In this document: positions 35,706 to 46,722 of the stretch, in pieces | How positions within the stretch are numbered: position 1 is the first letter of the stretch | Layout: every line of letters starts with the position of its first letter | Source of the DNA: Mycolicibacterium sp. P1-5 | GTDB taxonomy: Bacteria; Actinomycetota; Actinomycetes; Mycobacteriales; Mycobacteriaceae | Reading direction: 5' to 3' | NCBI RefSeq assembly: GCF_008329565.1 | Contig: NZ_NPKT01000004.1 | Span: forward strand, 62,001-126,000 | Length of the DNA stretch: 64,000 nucleotides | The notes under the pieces: model-generated | Database searches by the model: none | What the model saw: the letters and a program-made list of their open reading frames with translations, nothing else | What the model was told of the DNA's origin: nothing | Position numbers and translations under genes: made by a program

Positions 35706-37076
35706 TCAGGGCTGAGACACGGCGATCCGGCCGCGCAGATCTGTCGCGATCAGGCGGGCCGCGGCGTTCTGCCAGTTGTGCAGCGAGCGCTGTGGCACCT
35801 CGGTGACGAACCACTGCCAGGCCTGCCGGGCCACCGGATCCAGGCCGGCGGCGGTCGCGTTCTGCGCATATGCCCGCACCCCGACGACGTACGGGAAGTA
35901 GAGCGCGTTGTAGTAGCGCCAGTGCTCGGTCGTGCCGAACGGGCCGCCGCTGCGCGGCTTCAGCCGGGCGATGTGTTCGGCCAGCACGGCCTTGAGTTCG
36001 TTGGCGCGCTCCAGCGGCTGATCGGGTGCACCGCGCGCGGCGAGCCGCTCGTCGATCACCGGCAGCTGTGTCAGCGGGCTGGCGACGAGTTTGGACAGGT
36101 CGCCGTAGTGGCCCAGCGCGCGACGGGTCAGCCGTGCGAAGGCCTCGTCGTCGAGGGTGTCCAGTGGGTTGGCACCGACCAGCGGCAGTGCGGCTTCCGC
36201 GCCCCGCAGCGCGGCGCGGTCGGCACGCAGCCGCGGCGAGTGGGAGAAGGCCAGCCGGTCCAGTAGTCCTGCCACCGGGTCGGCCAGCACGTTGATGGCG
36301 ATCGCGACGGCCAGGCTGGTGAACAGCAGTACGGTCAACGCCGTGCGCCCGGGCCCGTCGGCGCCCGTCACCGCCATCCCGATCAGCGCCTGGCCACCGA
36401 AAAGCACCGCCACCACCAGGGTCCCGCTGAACGACCGCAGCATGTCGGCGCGCAGCGCCTGACCTTCGTCGAAGGCGTCCCACAACGCGACGGCCACCCC
36501 GAGCAGCAGCACGTCAAAACCGGTGGAGGCCAACGCCAACCAGCTCGGCACCAGACCGAGCGGAATCACCAGGATCGCGTTGCCCAACGCGAAGAACAAC
36601 GTCGCGACAACCACTACCCCGGCCACTCGACCGGCCTGCGCGGTCCGTCGCACGGCGGCCACCGCCGCACCCAGTGTGGACGCCGAGATCACCGCGAACA
36701 TCACCCAGTGGCCGGTCCGCAGCGGACCCTCGACGCTGCCGGCCATGACCGCGCCCACCAGCGTCAGCGCGGCGACCACACCGATCAACGACACTTCGGT
36801 GGCCCGGCTGCGCCAGGTGTCGATCGGGCGGGCGAGTTCGAGGACGACGGCGAACCAGACCACCCCGGGCACCGCGACGAGATAGATCTCGATCTGGCCC
36901 AGCAACTGGGCGTGCGCGACGCTGACCACTCGCACCGCATCCAACGCCACCACGGCAGCGAAGCCACAGAGCCCGACAGCGGCCAGCGCCAGCACCGGCT
37001 TACGCGGATCACGCGCCAGCAGATACAAGCCGAGCCACCAGCTCAGAGTGAAGACCACCGCCGATAGCGCAGCCAT
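35706..37076 (-). CDS. Multi-pass membrane protein with helical cytoplasmic C-terminus
   Basis: A 456-residue protein that I do not recognise as a named family. Residues 1-275 hold about eight hydrophobic helices (SAVVFTLSWWLGLYLLARD, AVVALDAVRVVSVAHAQLLG); the arrangement recalls the 7TM input regions of some sensor kinases. Residues 280-456 are soluble and helical (RLRADRAALRGAEAALPLVG, WRYYNALYFPYVVGVRAYAQ) with no kinase or DNA-binding motif. GAGGAC precedes the ATG. The stop codon lies 3 bp from the tandem repeat. Confidence 0.7.
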   Translation of the reverse strand: MAALSAVVFTLSWWLGLYLLARDPRKPVLALAAVGLCGFAAVVALDAVRVVSVAHAQLLGQIEIYLVAVPGVVWFAVVLELARPIDTWRSRATEVSLIGVVAALTLVGAVMAGSVEGPLRTGHWVMFAVISASTLGAAVAAVRRTAQAGRVAGVVVVATLFFALGNAILVIPLGLVPSWLALASTGFDVLLLGVAVALWDAFDEGQALRADMLRSFSGTLVVAVLFGGQALIGMAVTGADGPGRTALTVLLFTSLAVAIAINVLADPVAGLLDRLAFSHSPRLRADRAALRGAEAALPLVGANPLDTLDDEAFARLTRRALGHYGDLSKLVASPLTQLPVIDERLAARGAPDQPLERANELKAVLAEHIARLKPRSGGPFGTTEHWRYYNALYFPYVVGVRAYAQNATAAGLDPVARQAWQWFVTEVPQRSLHNWQNAAARLIATDLRGRIAVSQP

Positions 37077-37107
37077 GTCCTCAGTGTGGCATGAGAGCAG
37101 GCGCCGG

Positions 37108-37905
37108 TTACATGCCGAATCTGCGGTGGCGTCGGCTGTAGGCCCGCAACGCGCGCAGGAAGTCGACCCGCCGGAACGCCGGCCAGTGTGCCTCGGTGAA
37201 CCACATTTCCGAATAGGCGCTCTGCCACAACAGGAATCCCGAGAGCCGCTGCTCCCCCGACGTCCGGATCACCAGATCGGGATCGGGCTGCCCGGACGTG
37301 TAGAGATTCTCCGAGATGCCGTCGATCGTGACGGCTTCGATCAGCTGTTCGGGGCTGGCGCCGTTGGCCACCTGCTTACTCAACAAAGCTCGCACGGCGT
37401 CGACGATCTCCTGCCGCCCGCCGTAGCCGACCGCAACATTGACGTGAAAAACGGCGGTGGACGCCAGCGGCATGGTGCTGTCGACGGCGTCGCGCAGCCG
37501 CTTCGCGGGCTCCTCGCCGAGCAGTTCCAGATCACCCACGGTCCGCACGCTCCAGCGGTTGGCCGGCGCGCAGATCTGCTCGACGACGTCAGTGATGATC
37601 TCGATCAGGGACGACAGTTCGTCGGGATCGCGCTGCAAATTCTCGGTGGACAGTAGATAGACGGTGGCCATCTCGATGCCGGATTCTGCGCACCAGCGCA
37701 ACATTTCGGCGATTTTGGCGGCACCCATCAGGTAGCCGTAGGCGACGTCGTCGTGACCAGCATCACGGGCCCAGCGCCGGTTGCCGTCGCACAGCACGGC
37801 GATATGGCGGGGTAGCTGGGACTTGGAGCGCGCCAGCTCCTGGCGCAGCCGCATCTCGTAGAGCCGGTAGGCCGGATCTTTGAGGCGAGGCGGAATGATC
37901 TCCAC
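37108..37905 (-). CDS. uppS: Short-chain Z-isoprenyl diphosphate synthase (Rv1086-like)
   Basis: A 265-residue cis-prenyltransferase. It has [17 protein letters not shown] (catalytic Asp, DGNRRW), [29 protein letters not shown] and [20 protein letters not shown], all core UppS motifs. It matches, from memory, Rv1086, which makes omega,E,Z-farnesyl diphosphate for decaprenyl phosphate synthesis, rather than the long-chain enzyme. The start is a GTG (VEIIPPR), supported by a TAGTCT -10 box 8 nt upstream. It is divergent from the hemolysin-III gene. Confidence 0.92.
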   Translation of the reverse strand: MEIIPPRLKDPAYRLYEMRLRQELARSKSQLPRHIAVLCDGNRRWARDAGHDDVAYGYLMGAAKIAEMLRWCAESGIEMATVYLLSTENLQRDPDELSSLIEIITDVVEQICAPANRWSVRTVGDLELLGEEPAKRLRDAVDSTMPLASTAVFHVNVAVGYGGRQEIVDAVRALLSKQVANGASPEQLIEAVTIDGISENLYTSGQPDPDLVIRTSGEQRLSGFLLWQSAYSEMWFTEAHWPAFRRVDFLRALRAYSRRHRRFGM

Positions 37906-37913
37906 GACAAACC

Positions 37914-37923
37914 AGACTACTGT
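37914..37923. promoter_or_regulatory. Overlapping divergent -10 boxes for uppS and the hemolysin-III gene
   Basis: On the minus strand TAGTCT (37914-37919) lies 8 nt before the uppS GTG. On the plus strand TACTGT (37918-37923) would start a leader of about 30 nt for the hemolysin-III gene. The two boxes overlap by 2 bp, so the promoters should compete. Confidence 0.45.
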
Positions 37924-37959
37924 GGCGAGCAGGTGCCCCCGCGCGTGAATGGAGGTCAC

Positions 37960-38700
37960 ATGACCGCAGAAATCGAGACCGCCGACGAGGCTCAGCAGCC
38001 CTCGCCCCGCACATACGCCGAAGATTTCCCCGAAGCCGTCGTCGACGCCGCCGCCCAGTTCCTGGGCAAGCCCCGGGCGCGCGGCTGGATCCACGTCTAT
38101 GCGGCGGTGGTCGCGTTGATCGCCGGCGCGGCCCTCATCTCGGTGTCATGGTCGATGGAAGGACTGCGCGCCGGACTGTCGACATTCGTCTACACGATCA
38201 CCATCGTCGCGATGTTCACCGTCAGCGGCACCTATCACCGGGTGAACTGGAAGTCGGCGACGGCGCGCAAGTGGATGAAGCGCGCCGACCATTCGATGAT
38301 CTTCGTGTTCATCGCGGGCAGTTATACGCCGTTCGCGATGCTGGCACTACCCGAGCGCAGCGGCATCGTCTTGCTCGCGATCGTGTGGGGCGGTGCGCTG
38401 GCCGGGGTGCTGCTCAAGATGTTCTGGCCGTCGGCGCCGCGCTGGGTCGGTGTTCCGCTGTATCTGCTGCTGGGCTGGGTCGCGGCGTGGTTCATCGTGC
38501 CGATCATGAACGGCGCGGGCGTTGCGGCGCTGGTGCTGCTGATCGTCGGCGGCGCGCTGTACAGCGTGGGCGGCGTGCTCTACGCGCTGAAGTGGCCCAA
38601 CCCGTGGCCGACGACGTTCGGCCATCACGAGTTCTTCCACGCCTGCACCGCCGTCGCGGCGATCTGCCACTACATCGCGATGTGGTTCGCGGTTTTTTGA
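37960..38700 (+). CDS. Hemolysin III / progestin-AdipoQ-receptor family membrane protein (Rv1085c-like)
   Basis: A 246-residue seven-helix protein. The family residues are visible: SGTYHRVNW (Ser, His), [19 protein letters not shown] (Asp-His) and the C-terminal [17 protein letters not shown] with the zinc-binding histidines. Bacterial members are thought to act as zinc-dependent lipid hydrolases rather than cytolysins. GGAGG precedes the ATG at 37960. Confidence 0.88.
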   Translation: MTAEIETADEAQQPSPRTYAEDFPEAVVDAAAQFLGKPRARGWIHVYAAVVALIAGAALISVSWSMEGLRAGLSTFVYTITIVAMFTVSGTYHRVNWKSATARKWMKRADHSMIFVFIAGSYTPFAMLALPERSGIVLLAIVWGGALAGVLLKMFWPSAPRWVGVPLYLLLGWVAAWFIVPIMNGAGVAALVLLIVGGALYSVGGVLYALKWPNPWPTTFGHHEFFHACTAVAAICHYIAMWFAVF

Positions 38701-38739
38701 GCAGCAGCCAAGCGACTCGAGGTCGACGCAGCCTGCCGG

Positions 38740-39105
38740 CTAGAGCTGCTTGACGTTCTCCGGGCCCCAGTAGGCCTTCATCGACGTCACCAGGCCGTCG
38801 CTGTTGAACGTCATCACCTCGATGACCTCGATCCGCATCGCGCCCGCAACCGTGAGAGCGAAAAGGAACGCCGCCTCGGTGCCACCGGCGCGGAACTCCA
38901 AAAGCTCAGCCTTCACTTCGGCGCCCTCGACCGCCTTGTAGAAGCCCTCGATGGCCTGCTGACCGATGTGGACTTCGCCGCCGCCCACCGGGTCCTCGAG
39001 CGTGGCGTCCTCGGCGTACAACGCCGCGACATTGGCGGCACTCCCCGCAGCGACGGTGTCGAGGTAGCGGTTGACCAGGGCTTTGAGATCAAGGGCAGCG
39101 CTCAT
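38740..39105 (-). CDS. Ketosteroid isomerase-like NTF2-fold protein
   Basis: A 121-residue single-domain NTF2/SnoaL protein close to delta5-3-ketosteroid isomerase by eye. Tyr14 (LVNRYLD) and Asp38 (TLEDPVG) sit at the same positions as the catalytic Tyr14 and Asp38 of Comamonas KSI. The third active-site acid (Asp99) appears to be a Glu in IEVIEVMTF, and the C-terminal MKAYWGPENV matches 'MQAYWS..N'. It may isomerise a steroid or related enone. A TAGCGT -10 box lies 7 nt upstream of the ATG. Confidence 0.8.
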   Translation of the reverse strand: MSAALDLKALVNRYLDTVAAGSAANVAALYAEDATLEDPVGGGEVHIGQQAIEGFYKAVEGAEVKAELLEFRAGGTEAAFLFALTVAGAMRIEVIEVMTFNSDGLVTSMKAYWGPENVKQL

Positions 39106-39115
39106 GGCCGGAACG

Positions 39116-41099
<1,984 letters not shown>

Positions 41100-41116
<17 letters not shown>

Positions 41117-41393
41117 GAGGTGGTCTCTTGGCCTCACCCTCGGAGGCCGCACCCTCGACCGTCGTCGCGCTCATCGGAGCGTCGGCGGACTGGGCGTCCT
41201 GCGGCGGCTCTGTGTCGAAACTCTTCGGCAGTTTCTTGAGGTGCTTGTTCATCGACCACACCAAAACGAAGACGCAGATCAGCAGGATCACGACGATCAG
41301 CAGGCCGAATGGGCTGGCCTTGCCGAAATCCGGGCCGGTGTTCTTGGGCGGATCGGCCAGGATCGACACCGCAGTCGTGAGCACGTCTCTCAT
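41100..41393 (-). CDS. Small single-pass membrane protein (Rv1083-like)
   Basis: A 97-residue protein with one strong helix ([20 protein letters not shown], residues 29-48), then a basic patch ([11 protein letters not shown]) and an acidic, Pro-rich tail. By the positive-inside rule the tail is cytoplasmic. It overlaps mca by 4 bp and the thioredoxin-domain gene by 17 bp, so the three should be co-translated. Confidence 0.8.
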
Positions 41394-42262
41394 TCGAAGA
41401 TCTCGATTCCGGTGAACAGGTCGTCTTCAGGCAACTTGGCGGGCACTCGCGAACGAGCCAGTTCGAACTCCTCGGTAGGCCATAACCGCTGCTGCCACTC
41501 TATTGGCGTCGCGAAGAAGAATCCGCTGGGGTCAATCTGGGTGGCGTGCGCCTTCAGCGCCTCGTCGCGCTGGTTGAAGTACTCCGAGCACAGCACCCGG
41601 GTGGTCACCCGTCCGGCGAAGATGTCGGTCTCGGGATCCCACTTCTTCAGCCAGTCGGCGAACGGGCCCTCCTGGCCGTGCTTGGCGAACTCGTCCTGCA
41701 GCAGCTGCAACCGGGTGCGCAGGAAGCCGTGGTTGTAGTAGAGCTTGCTCACCGCCCAGGGCTCGCCGGCGTCCGGGTACAGCCGGTGGTCGGCGGCGGC
41801 CTCGTAGGCGGCCACCGAAACCTGATGGCAGCGAATGTGATCGGGGTGCGGATAGCCACCGTTCTCGTCATAGGTGGTCATGACGTGCGGACGGAATTCT
41901 CGGATCAGCTTCACAAGTTCGCCGACCGGCTGCTCCACCGGAACCAGCGCGAAGCAGCCGTCGGGCAGCGGCGGCAGCGGATCGCCCTCGGGCAGCCCGG
42001 AATCCTCGAACCCAAGCCAGTGGTGTTCGACTCCCAGGATTTCCACGGCCCGGGCCATCTCGTCGCGACGGATGTCGGCGATCCGGCCCCGCACCTCGGG
42101 CAGGTCCATCGCCGGATTGAGGATGTCGCCGCGCTCACCGCCGGTCAGGGTCACAACCATGACCCGGTGGCCTTCGGCGGCGTAACGGGCAAGGGTGGCT
42201 GCGCCCTTACTCGACTCGTCGTCCGGGTGGGCGTGCACAGCCATCAAGCGCAGTTCGGTCAC
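41390..42262 (-). CDS. mca: Mycothiol S-conjugate amidase
   Basis: Mca cleaves mycothiol S-conjugates to release mercapturic acids for export, a mycobacterial detoxification step. The 290-residue zinc LmbE-family product has [20 protein letters not shown] (metal His-Asp), [32 protein letters not shown] (second His) and [14 protein letters not shown], which separates Mca from MshB. The start is a GTG following GGGGAGA. It heads an operon with the two genes at 41393 and 41116. Confidence 0.95.
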   Translation of the reverse strand: MTELRLMAVHAHPDDESSKGAATLARYAAEGHRVMVVTLTGGERGDILNPAMDLPEVRGRIADIRRDEMARAVEILGVEHHWLGFEDSGLPEGDPLPPLPDGCFALVPVEQPVGELVKLIREFRPHVMTTYDENGGYPHPDHIRCHQVSVAAYEAAADHRLYPDAGEPWAVSKLYYNHGFLRTRLQLLQDEFAKHGQEGPFADWLKKWDPETDIFAGRVTTRVLCSEYFNQRDEALKAHATQIDPSGFFFATPIEWQQRLWPTEEFELARSRVPAKLPEDDLFTGIEIFE

Positions 42263-42328
42263 TTCTCCCCTGTACTCACTGTGTCGTCATCGGGTCTTAC
42301 GTGCTGATGTAACAGCTGCAGCACGCCC

Positions 42329-42334
42329 TATAGT
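42329..42334 (+). promoter_or_regulatory. Putative -10 box of the DUF4307 gene
   Basis: TATAGT gives a predicted start near 42341 and a leader of about 60 nt. No clear -35 was identified. Confidence 0.45.
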
Positions 42335-42402
42335 CCAATAGTTCCACTCGGGTGCTGGATACCCGTAATCGAAGCCTGCCGACGAAAGACCCTCCCAAAC
42401 TC

Positions 42403-42837
42403 ATGACCGCCAGTCCGCCGCAGCTCCCGGAGTCGCGCTACGGGCGCCCACGCCTGGCGCCGGAAGCCCGGCGACGGGTGGCGTTTGCGCTGGGTGTCCT
42501 GGTTCTGGCCGCCGGCGTCGTACTCGCTCTGATCGCTTATCAGCGTTTCGAAGGCAATGACGTGGAAGGCAAGATCGCCGCCTATCAGGTCACCGACGAC
42601 CACACCGTCTCCGTGACGATCAGCGTGACCCGAAAGGATCCGTCCCAGCCGGCACACTGCATTGTCCGAGTGCGTTCTCATGACGGTGACGAAACCGGCC
42701 GGCGAGAAATTCTGGTGCCGCCATCGCGGGAGGCGACCGTGCAGGTCACCACGTTTGTGAAGTCGTACAAACGACCATTCGTGGGGGATATTTACGGCTG
42801 CGGAAATGACGTTCCCGGCTACCTCGTCGCACCCTGA
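42403..42837 (+). CDS. DUF4307 membrane protein (Rv1081c-like)
   Basis: A 144-residue protein, the same length as I recall for Rv1081c. One helix (VAFALGVLVLAAGVVLALIA, about 27-46) anchors a small extracytoplasmic domain (VTDDHTVSVTISVTRKDPSQ, HCIVRVRSHDGDETGRRE, GNDVPGYLVAP). It contains two cysteines in the outer domain, possibly disulfide-bonded. It lies upstream of greA on the same strand. Function is unknown. Confidence 0.82.
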   Translation: MTASPPQLPESRYGRPRLAPEARRRVAFALGVLVLAAGVVLALIAYQRFEGNDVEGKIAAYQVTDDHTVSVTISVTRKDPSQPAHCIVRVRSHDGDETGRREILVPPSREATVQVTTFVKSYKRPFVGDIYGCGNDVPGYLVAP

Positions 42838-42900
42838 CCGGCGACGGATCAACCAACACCGAACCGCGAAAGCATGAAGGGCGACTGTCCTCGCGGTGGT

Positions 42901-42906
42901 AGACTT
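42901..42906 (+). promoter_or_regulatory. Putative -10 box of the greA promoter
   Basis: TAGACT places the transcript start near 42913, exactly at the base of a leader hairpin. Confidence 0.5.
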
Positions 42907-42912
42907 GCTCGA

Positions 42913-42941
42913 TACACGGTTCCTGCTGGGGGCCGTGTATT
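42913..42941 (+). promoter_or_regulatory. greA leader hairpin
   Basis: ATACACGG (42913-42920) and CCGTGTAT (42934-42941) form a perfect 8-bp stem with a 13-nt loop, 128 nt before the greA ATG. A further ATACACGCGG at 42981-42990 could compete for the right arm. This would be the very 5' end of the transcript, where a stem can protect RNA or control elongation. Confidence 0.55.
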
Positions 42942-43068
42942 GCTTCATTAGCGCGTTTGATCGCAGCTCTTCGATGGCAATACACGCGGAACAATCCGTA
43001 TGTTCCCAGCAGCGACAACAGACTGCAACGCGAACATCGCGGAACCAACGAATGAGGAGCGCGGCGAG

Positions 43069-43563
43069 ATGACTGATACCCAGGTGACCTGGCTGACCCA
43101 GGAGTCCTACGACCGGCTCAAGACCGAGCTGGATCAGCTGATCGCCAACCGTCCGGTCATCGCCGCCGAGATCAACGACCGCCGCGAAGAGGGCGACCTA
43201 CGCGAGAACGGCGGATACCACGCCGCGCGCGAGGAGCAGGGCCAGCAGGAGGCGCGCATCCGCCAGCTGCAGGAGCTGCTGAACACCGCCAAGGTGGGCG
43301 AAGCGCCCAAACAGTCCGGCGTCGCGCTGCCCGGTTCGGTGGTCAAGGTCTACTACGACGGTGACGAGTCCGATACCGAGACTTTCTTGATCGCCACCCG
43401 CCAGGAGGGCATCGATCACGACAAGCTCGAGGTGTACTCGCCGAACTCCCCGTTGGGCGCTGCTCTGCTCAACGCCAAGGTCGGCGACACCCGCGAGTAC
43501 GCGGTGCCGAGCGGCAAGACCGTGAAGGTCACGCTGGTCAGCGCCGAGCCCTACCACTCGTAA
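43069..43563 (+). CDS. greA: Transcription elongation factor GreA
   Basis: GreA enters the RNA polymerase secondary channel and stimulates cleavage of backtracked RNA. The 164-residue product has an N-terminal coiled coil with acidic tip residues in [18 protein letters not shown] and a C-terminal FKBP-like domain ([27 protein letters not shown]). The ATG at 43069 follows GAGGAG. A leader of about 150 nt with a 5' hairpin precedes it, longer than most genes here. The GPP34 gene follows 12 bp downstream. Confidence 0.96.
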   Translation: MTDTQVTWLTQESYDRLKTELDQLIANRPVIAAEINDRREEGDLRENGGYHAAREEQGQQEARIRQLQELLNTAKVGEAPKQSGVALPGSVVKVYYDGDESDTETFLIATRQEGIDHDKLEVYSPNSPLGAALLNAKVGDTREYAVPSGKTVKVTLVSAEPYHS

Positions 43564-43575
43564 CCTTTTTCTCGC

Positions 43576-44235
43576 GTGGCGCGCATCGCCGAAGACCTTC
43601 TTCTGCTGCTGCTCGACAACGGTGCGGCACAGCCCGGTGTGGAGCCGAGCATCCTGCAACGGCTGCTGGCCGCAGCGGTGTTGTTGGATCTGGCTTATGA
43701 CTGCCGGGTCCGGCCGGCGCTGCCGGGCGAACCCGTACCGTCGGATCACCTCATCGCACTCGCGGGGCCACCACCACTGGATCCCGTGGTGCGCCCGGCG
43801 CTGACGTTGCTCCAGGAGGCACCGGTCACGCCCGCCGCAGCGATCGGCAAGCTGCGCAAGCACACCGGCGATCTGGTGATCGACCAGTTGCTGCGCACCG
43901 GCCAGCTACATCAGATTGCGTTGTCGCAGCATCGATTTCGCCGCAACTCCTATGCCTGGCCGCTGGCCAGCCGCGCACGGGTGGATACGGCGCGGTCGGC
44001 GATGTTGTCGACGCTCTTCGACGGCAACCGTCCCGATCCCGTGACCGCGACGGTCATCTCGCTGCTGCATACCATCTCATGCCTCGGCTCGGTGTTGAGC
44101 CTCAACGATCGCGGTTGGCAGTGGGTGGGCGACAGGGCAAGCGAGATCGCAAGCGCCACATGGGTTGACGATGCAAAATTGGCTGAGGTCAACCTGGCGG
44201 TGACCACCGCCGCGGTACGGCCCGCGCTAAGTTAG
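43576..44235 (+). CDS. GPP34 (GOLPH3-like) family protein
   Basis: A 219-residue protein with the GPP34 layout: IAEDLLLLLLDNGAAQPGVE, a helical core (LQRLLAAAVLLDLAYDCRVR), the KLRKHTGDLVIDQLLRTGQL linker and a C-terminal helical repeat. The eukaryotic relative GOLPH3 binds Golgi PI4P; actinobacteria carry many copies of unknown role. It is probably cotranscribed with greA and overlaps the convergent metB gene by 9 bp. Confidence 0.85.
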   Translation: MARIAEDLLLLLLDNGAAQPGVEPSILQRLLAAAVLLDLAYDCRVRPALPGEPVPSDHLIALAGPPPLDPVVRPALTLLQEAPVTPAAAIGKLRKHTGDLVIDQLLRTGQLHQIALSQHRFRRNSYAWPLASRARVDTARSAMLSTLFDGNRPDPVTATVISLLHTISCLGSVLSLNDRGWQWVGDRASEIASATWVDDAKLAEVNLAVTTAAVRPALS

Positions 44236-45399
44236 AGCCTGCTCGAGGTCGCCGAGCAGATCTGCCGGGTCTTCGATCCCCACCGAGAGGCGAACCAGGT
44301 CGTCAGGCACCTCGAGCTGCGAGCCGGCTGTCGACGCGTGTGTCATGGCACCGGGGTGTTCGATCAGCGACTCGACCCCGCCCAGCGACTCGGCAAGGAT
44401 GAAAACCTCGGTGCGCGAGCACAACCGGCGCGCCGCCTCGATGCCGTCGCGCATCTGCACCGACACCATTCCGCCGAACCCGCTCATCTGCCGGGCGGCC
44501 ACCTCATGGCCGGGATGCGACGGCAGACCGGGGTAGAGAACCCGGCTCACCGCGTCGTGCTCGGCCAGGAATTCGGCTACCTGCGCGGCGTTCGAGCTGT
44601 GCCGCTGCATCCGCAACTCGAGGGTCTTCAGACCGCGCATGGTCAGATACGCGTCGAACGGGCCTGGCACCGCGCCGGCGCCGTTTTGCAGGAACCCGAA
44701 CTTGGTGTCGAGTTCCTCATCGTTGGTCACCAGCGCGCCACCGACCACGTCGGAGTGCCCGCCGATGTACTTCGTCGTCGAGTGGAGCACGATGTCGGCA
44801 CCGAGGTTGAGGGGCCGTTGCAGCGCCGGTGAGGCGAAGGTGTTGTCCACCAACACCTTCTGGCCGGCGGCTGCGGCAACCTCTGCGATCGCGGAGATGT
44901 CGGCGATCGACAGCAGGGGGTTCGTCGGCGTCTCCACCCAGATCAGCTTGGTGTTGGGAGTGATCGCTGAGCGCACCGCGTCGACGTCGGACAGTGCCAC
45001 CGGCGTGTGCGCAATCCCCCACTGGGTGAACACCTTGTCGATGAGCCGGAAGGTGCCGCCGTAGGCATCGTCGGGGATGACGACGTGATCGCCGGGGCGC
45101 AGCACCGCGCGCAGCGCACAGTCCGTGGCGGCCATGCCGGAACTGAATGCCCGCCCGAACGTGCCGTCTTCGACCGTGGCCAGCACCGCCTCAAGTGCCG
45201 CGCGCGTCGGGTTGCCGGTGCGTGCGTACTCGAATCCACCGCGCAGGCCGCCAACGCCGTCCTGGGCGAACGTGCTGCTGGCGTAGATCGGCGCGTTGAC
45301 CGCACCGGTCGCGGGGTCGGGACGGTATCCCGCGTGGATAGCCCTGGTCGCGAACCCCTGTGCCCGGTGCCGATCTGCTGCGCTGCGCTGCTCACTCAT
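44227..45399 (-). CDS. metB: Cystathionine gamma-synthase
   Basis: MetB condenses an activated homoserine ester with cysteine to give cystathionine. The 390-residue PLP enzyme has TRAIHAGYRPDPATGAV, IYASSTFAQ, YARTGNPTRAALE, SSGMAATDC, the PLP lysine in LHSTTKYIGGHSDVVGGAL and ESLGGVESLIEHPGAMTHAS. Gamma-synthase and gamma-lyase activities are hard to tell apart by eye. With cbs 1.4 kb upstream it supports transsulfuration. A TAGGCT -10 box lies 8 nt before the ATG within a palindrome. Confidence 0.94.
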   Translation of the reverse strand: MSEQRSAADRHRAQGFATRAIHAGYRPDPATGAVNAPIYASSTFAQDGVGGLRGGFEYARTGNPTRAALEAVLATVEDGTFGRAFSSGMAATDCALRAVLRPGDHVVIPDDAYGGTFRLIDKVFTQWGIAHTPVALSDVDAVRSAITPNTKLIWVETPTNPLLSIADISAIAEVAAAAGQKVLVDNTFASPALQRPLNLGADIVLHSTTKYIGGHSDVVGGALVTNDEELDTKFGFLQNGAGAVPGPFDAYLTMRGLKTLELRMQRHSSNAAQVAEFLAEHDAVSRVLYPGLPSHPGHEVAARQMSGFGGMVSVQMRDGIEAARRLCSRTEVFILAESLGGVESLIEHPGAMTHASTAGSQLEVPDDLVRLSVGIEDPADLLGDLEQALT

Positions 45400-45405
45400 C
45401 GGTTT

Positions 45406-45421
45406 CGAGCCTATCGGCTCG
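45406..45421. promoter_or_regulatory. Palindrome covering the metB -10 box
   Basis: CGAGCC/GGCTCG with a 4-nt loop. Read on the minus strand it contains TAGGCT (45408-45413), the -10 of metB, and starts 6 nt after the stop of the preceding RDD gene. It could be a weak terminator, an operator, or both. Confidence 0.45.
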
Positions 45422-45426
45422 CGTCG

Positions 45427-46014
45427 TCAGAGCGGCACGCACACCGTCTTCATGATTTTATCGGCGAGCGTCTGCCGCTTGGCGTCCCACAACGGGAACA
45501 GGTAGCCGATGTAGCAGATGATCGCGTCTACGAAGTGGGCGATCTGCCGCACGACCGACAGCCCGAAACCGATCGGCTGGCCGGTCTTCTCGCTGATCAC
45601 CTTGAACTTCAGCACCGACTTGCCGATGCTCGACCCGGTGGTGCCCTGGCGATAGCCGTAGTTCCACAGCGCGAACGCCAGGCTGGCGAGGCCGAACACG
45701 AACGACAGGATCAACCCCAGCGTCGACGGCTGCGACGTGCAGTACACGCCGTAGCTGTTGTCGACGCTGCTCGAGGTGCAGTTGTTCTCGCCAGTCGCCA
45801 CCATCAGGCCCTGTCCGACGCCGGACAGGATCGCGATCGGGATGACGTCGATGATCCAGGCGCCGACCCGCTTGACCCAGGGTGTGTAGGCCTCCTTGGA
45901 CAGCACCCCGGCGCCGGGCGAGGGCGGCGGCGGGTAGTTGCCCGGCGGAGGTGGCGGCGGATAGTTACCCGGCGGCGGGGGCGGGTAGTTACCGGGGGGA
46001 GGAGGCTGCGTCAT
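45427..46014 (-). CDS. Proline-rich RDD-family membrane protein (Pra-like), copy 2
   Basis: A 195-residue protein. Residues 1-35 are PPPPPGNYPPPP repeats; the rest is an RDD domain with three helices (WVKRVGAWIIDVIPIAILSG, then LILSFVFGLASLAFALWNYG, and a C-terminal helix) and the motif YRQGTTGSSIGKSVLKFKVI. It is a tandem paralogue of the next upstream gene (12 bp apart). It resembles the mycobacterial proline-rich antigen Pra (Rv1078). Confidence 0.88.
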   Translation of the reverse strand: MTQPPPPGNYPPPPPGNYPPPPPPGNYPPPPSPGAGVLSKEAYTPWVKRVGAWIIDVIPIAILSGVGQGLMVATGENNCTSSSVDNSYGVYCTSQPSTLGLILSFVFGLASLAFALWNYGYRQGTTGSSIGKSVLKFKVISEKTGQPIGFGLSVVRQIAHFVDAIICYIGYLFPLWDAKRQTLADKIMKTVCVPL

Positions 46015-46026
46015 CGATGTCCTTGT

Positions 46027-46674
46027 CTACAGGGGGAGACAGACGGTGGTCATGATCTTGTCGGCCAGGGTTTGGCGCTTGCTGTCCCACAGCGGGAACA
46101 GGACGGCGATCAGCCACACGATGCCCAGGCAGATGTAGGAAGCCACCAGGTACAGGATCTCGCGGACGAATGAGAGGCCGAAACCGATTGGCAGACCGGT
46201 CTTTTCGCTGACCACCTTGAATTTCATCACGGATTTGCCGATGCTCGACCCGGTGGTGCCCTGGCGGTAACCGAGGTTCCAGATCACGAACACAACCGCG
46301 ATCAGGCCGGCGACGATCAGGGCCAGGGTGCCCGCGGTCGAGGTTCCCGACGCGCAGTAGGCACCGGTGTCGTACTCCGACGAGTCGGTCACACATTCGG
46401 TGTCCGTGGTGCCGACCACCACGCCGTACCCGATGCCCAGGACGATGTAGGCCGGGATGTAGTCGATGAGCCACGCGACGACGCGGGTGAACCACGACGT
46501 GTAGGCGCTCTGCGGCAGCTGCGGAACCGGTTGGCCGGGCGCCTGCGGGCCAGCGAAACCGGCGCCTGGCGGCGGCGGTGCGTAACCGCCCTGTGGCGGT
46601 GGTGGCGGCGGGTAGTTCCCGACAGGCGGCGGCGGATAGTTCCCCGGCGGGGGACCGGGCGGTTGTTCGGTCAT
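46027..46674 (-). CDS. Proline-rich RDD-family membrane protein (Pra-like), copy 1
   Basis: A 215-residue paralogue of the following gene. It has an N-terminal PPGNYPPPPVGNYPPPP repeat region of about 60 residues and an RDD domain (FTRVVAWLIDYIPAYIVLGI, YRQGTTGSSIGKSVMKFKVV, LFPLWDSKRQTLADKIMTTV). Copies 1 and 2 share the whole RDD core but differ in the outer loop between helices 1 and 2, each with its own Cys pair. Two sets of direct repeats lie upstream (46723-46779). Function is unknown; RDD proteins are proposed ion exchangers. Confidence 0.88.
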   Translation of the reverse strand: MTEQPPGPPPGNYPPPPVGNYPPPPPPQGGYAPPPPGAGFAGPQAPGQPVPQLPQSAYTSWFTRVVAWLIDYIPAYIVLGIGYGVVVGTTDTECVTDSSEYDTGAYCASGTSTAGTLALIVAGLIAVVFVIWNLGYRQGTTGSSIGKSVMKFKVVSEKTGLPIGFGLSFVREILYLVASYICLGIVWLIAVLFPLWDSKRQTLADKIMTTVCLPL

Positions 46675-46722
46675 GGCGCCTTCCAGTTCGACAGTGATCA
46701 CCTGGGATAAAGCGGCCTAAAT

